From JBCCSZ01 sp039199225 (lineage in GTDB: Bacteria > Bacteroidota > Bacteroidia > Chitinophagales > Saprospiraceae), in assembly GCA_039199225.1 (NCBI GenBank), contig JBCCSZ010000183.1:1-15990 (forward strand): a DNA stretch of 15,990 nt, in the 5' to 3' direction. Position 1 is the first letter of the stretch. The number at the start of each line of letters is the position of its first letter. A model generated the notes under the pieces. That model ran no database searches. It was not told the origin of the DNA and was given only the letters and a program-made list of their open reading frames with translations. The position numbers and the translations under genes are program-made. Below are positions 13,798 through 15,990 of the stretch, one piece after another.

Positions 13798-15723
13798 TCA
13801 CAATGGGATATCAATGTAAATAGAAGTGCCGCCTCCTTTACCCGAATCAATCTCCATTTGACCATTGATCTGTTGTAACCGTGCCATGATATTTTGAAGT
13901 CCCATGCCTGAAGTAGCCTCATTTACGTTAAATCCTCTACCATTATCTTCGATAGCTAATTGAAGTTGATTGTTCATCCTACTCAGTTGAATACTTAGTT
14001 GGTCAGCCTGAGCGTGTTTGAGAATATTACTGATTAGCTCCTGAATCATTCGATATACAATAATCTCAAGTTGATTTTCGAGACGATATTCATGGTCCAG
14101 TTTGTAATGAATGAGTTCTACTTTCATTTTTCCACTTTGGGTAATACTGTTGCGTAGTTCCTCCAATGCGGCAATTAAACCAAACTTGGCTAATACACCA
14201 GAATTCATATTGTGAGCAATACGACGCACTTCCCCATAGGCTTTGTCTAACATTTGATTAGCTTCTAGTATTGACTTACTCTGTGCAGTATCGGTATTTT
14301 CAACTATATCATCAAACTTCCACTTTAAGGTAGTCAGTAAACTTCCGAGGTGGTCGTGTAAATCCTTGGCGATGCGTTTTCGTTCTGTCTCTTGCCCATC
14401 AAGCATAGCATTTACCATTTTGAGTTCCTGCGATTGTAAGAGATCTGCAACCTCTTGATCTCGAATTTGTATTTTCTGCTGTGCAATTAATTTAGTATTT
14501 CGTTGTTGTTGTCGTAGAAACCAATAACTTAGAATACTGATAAATAAGACGGCTACAAAGCTGATTAATAAAATTGACTGCCTGGTTTTATATTGTTGAT
14601 TTAAAAGCTTTTCTTCTGCCAATTCTTTCTTGCTTTGTTCTGTTTCGAATTTGGCATTCATTTCGGCATTTGCACGGATACTTTTTAATCGGTAAATGGA
14701 ATCTTTTGCTAGAGTAGCTACTTTCTGATAATTATAGGCACTATCAAATTTCCCTAGTGTTACAAAGGCATCTTTAAAATTTTGTGCGAGATAAAATTGA
14801 TCTTCTGGACCGCCTTTATTTCTTAAAATAGCTTTTGCTTTTCGAAATTCTTTAATGGCATCATCTATTTGTCCTTTTTTTATTTTCAGGTTGCCATAAT
14901 TAGTATGTAAATCTGCAAGTCCCAAATCACTAAAACTTTCTTCCTGATAAATACTAATACCTTGTTTATAGTATCTTTCAGCAGTAATGTAGTCTTTGGC
15001 ACTAGATGCAATATTAGCTAGTAAGCTTAAGGCATCAACTTCCCATAGACCAGTTTGACGATAAAGACGAAGTGCTTGTTGACTATAGGACTCTGCCTGT
15101 TTTAAATTATCTTTGTAAAAGTAAATAGCTGCTATATTATAATAGATACTGGCCATAGCTACACTATCTTTTTCCTTTACATGATATTCAAGGGCTAATT
15201 CATAGTTGTTCATGGCTTTATCCCACTTTTCTTCCCCTTCGAAGGTGATACCAAGATTTTCGTAAGCATTTGCCAAGTATTTGAAAGCCTTTTTCTGCTC
15301 GAAAATTCGAGCAGCAGCTAAAAGGTTTTCATAAGCTTTTTTGACATCTCCCTTTAATCTGTACAAAACCCCAATATTATTTTGTACGCCTGCTGCCCCA
15401 AGAGTATCTCCAATAGATAGCCTGGTTTTCTTACTTTCTTCAAAATAGAGGAGTGCCTCTTTGTATGCACCTTTTGATCGATGAATTAAACCGATCCTAT
15501 TTAAACTATTACCAATTCCTGCTTTATACTGAATTTGACGAGCAAGTTGTAAGGCATGATAAGCGATATCTAATGCATTGGGACTATTGGCACGGTACAA
15601 TTGCCAGGCACGCTCATTAAGATTGTTCACGGTTACTGAGTCTTTCTGTGCAGAAGAGGGTAATACGTAAAAGAGGCTGAACAGCCAAACTAAGAAAAGG
15701 TAGCTACCGCTAGACGAATTCAT
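13798..15723 (-). CDS. TPR-containing sensor histidine kinase (HisKA_3 type)
   Basis: 641 residues. A signal peptide covers 1-25 (ending PSSAQ). TPR-like helical repeats fill about 35-345, with recurrent phrases such as NIGVLYRLKGDVKKAYENL and NYGNLKIKKGQIDDAIKEF. A coiled region (350-380), one transmembrane helix (about 383-403) and a second coiled region lead to the HisKA_3 helix TERKRIAKDLHDHLGSLL with phosphorylated His456. The ATPase domain has N-box Asn566 (QELISNILKHA), the G1 motif EDNGRG (593-597) and G2 GMGLQNI (606-612). The TPR sensor part is predicted periplasmic and the kinase cytoplasmic. The architecture is common in Bacteroidota. The start overlaps the stop of the preceding gene (ATGA), and the response regulator follows at once. 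Confidence 0.93.
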   Translation of the reverse strand: MNSSSGSYLFLVWLFSLFYVLPSSAQKDSVTVNNLNERAWQLYRANSPNALDIAYHALQLARQIQYKAGIGNSLNRIGLIHRSKGAYKEALLYFEESKKTRLSIGDTLGAAGVQNNIGVLYRLKGDVKKAYENLLAAARIFEQKKAFKYLANAYENLGITFEGEEKWDKAMNNYELALEYHVKEKDSVAMASIYYNIAAIYFYKDNLKQAESYSQQALRLYRQTGLWEVDALSLLANIASSAKDYITAERYYKQGISIYQEESFSDLGLADLHTNYGNLKIKKGQIDDAIKEFRKAKAILRNKGGPEDQFYLAQNFKDAFVTLGKFDSAYNYQKVATLAKDSIYRLKSIRANAEMNAKFETEQSKKELAEEKLLNQQYKTRQSILLISFVAVLFISILSYWFLRQQQRNTKLIAQQKIQIRDQEVADLLQSQELKMVNAMLDGQETERKRIAKDLHDHLGSLLTTLKWKFDDIVENTDTAQSKSILEANQMLDKAYGEVRRIAHNMNSGVLAKFGLIAALEELRNSITQSGKMKVELIHYKLDHEYRLENQLEIIVYRMIQELISNILKHAQADQLSIQLSRMNNQLQLAIEDNGRGFNVNEATSGMGLQNIMARLQQINGQMEIDSGKGGGTSIYIDIPL

Positions 15724-15990
15724 AGTTCAAATCCAAGTGGTTTAATATCTGCATTAGAATTTCTAATCCGTACCTTTTTAGTTTTATCGTTGTCTAAAGG
15801 ATTGGGTAGTGGAAAAGATATTTCGGTATCAAAATGACCTTCATCTGTCACATCGCTATATGTAAAATCATTTTTGTTGACATTGAAGTCAGATATAAGT
15901 TTTATATTACTTGTTGATTCTTGTTTTAGTATAATTTTAGTTTCTACATATTTGTCTTCTCCATTGCTGTCTCTATTATCATTGGCTATA
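15720..15990 (-). CDS. C-terminal end of an unknown gene coupled to the histidine kinase (partial)
   Basis: A minus-strand frame is open from the right edge to a TGA at 15722-15720 and encodes 90 residues. It starts within an Asn/Asp-rich stretch (NDNRDSNGEDKYVETKIIL), continues through alternating strand-like segments (NIKLISDFNVNKNDFTY, FDTEISFPLPNPL) and ends RIRNSNADIKPLGFEL. The composition suggests a beta-rich, possibly exported protein, but no family was recognised. The TGA overlaps the kinase ATG as ATGA, so it is very likely the first known member of the kinase/regulator operon and may be functionally tied to the signal sensed. Confidence 0.65.
   Translation of the reverse strand, partial: IANDNRDSNGEDKYVETKIILKQESTSNIKLISDFNVNKNDFTYSDVTDEGHFDTEISFPLPNPLDNDKTKKVRIRNSNADIKPLGFEL

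Overview
The window looks like a chromosomal piece of a Bacteroidota bacterium, most likely from the class Saprospiria (Lewinella, Haliscomenobacter or Saprospira type). The reasons are a TonB-dependent receptor tail followed by a DUF4249 lipoprotein, a BlaI/M56 pair, an M43 cytophagalysin-type protease, an N-terminal TPR plus HisKA_3 kinase with its NarL-type regulator, a large helical protein resembling a family I associate with many copies in Saprospiraceae, and a general lack of Shine-Dalgarno sequences. No tRNA, rRNA, transposase, phage gene or CRISPR array was seen.

Layout. 1-948 (+): end of a TonB-dependent receptor, with the DUF4249 lipoprotein overlapping it by one base. 1062-2195 (+): FAD-dependent monooxygenase, convergent with the next unit. 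3696-2213 (-): blaI-type repressor and M56 membrane protease, overlapping by ATGA, with a perfect 23-bp palindromic operator just upstream. 4158-5266 (+): a 43-codon ORF overlapping (ATGA) a sodium/bicarbonate SbtA-type permease, closed by a strong terminator. 6268-5414 (-): secreted M43 metalloprotease. 10784-6383 (-): a compact four-gene operon with its own terminator, encoding a four-helix membrane protein with a TIG domain, an exported protein with a barrel-like C-terminus, a small beta-rich protein and an Ig-repeat lipoprotein. 11030-12472 (+): ~480-residue helical protein of unknown role. 12473-13135: a gene-free, structured stretch that holds, on the minus strand, a leader-peptide-like ORF followed by an intrinsic terminator and what looks like the remnant of a small gene. 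15990-13136 (-): end of an unknown gene, TPR histidine kinase and response regulator, all overlapping or nearly so.

How the genes work together. Receptor and DUF4249 protein should form an outer-membrane uptake pair. BlaI and M56 should form a self-regulated sensor/repressor switch. The kinase, its regulator and the coupled upstream gene look like one signalling unit. The four-gene operon (10784-6383) has parts predicted for the inner membrane, the periplasm or outer membrane, the cytoplasm and the cell surface. It is the best candidate here for an undescribed envelope-spanning system, but its function cannot be read from the sequence.
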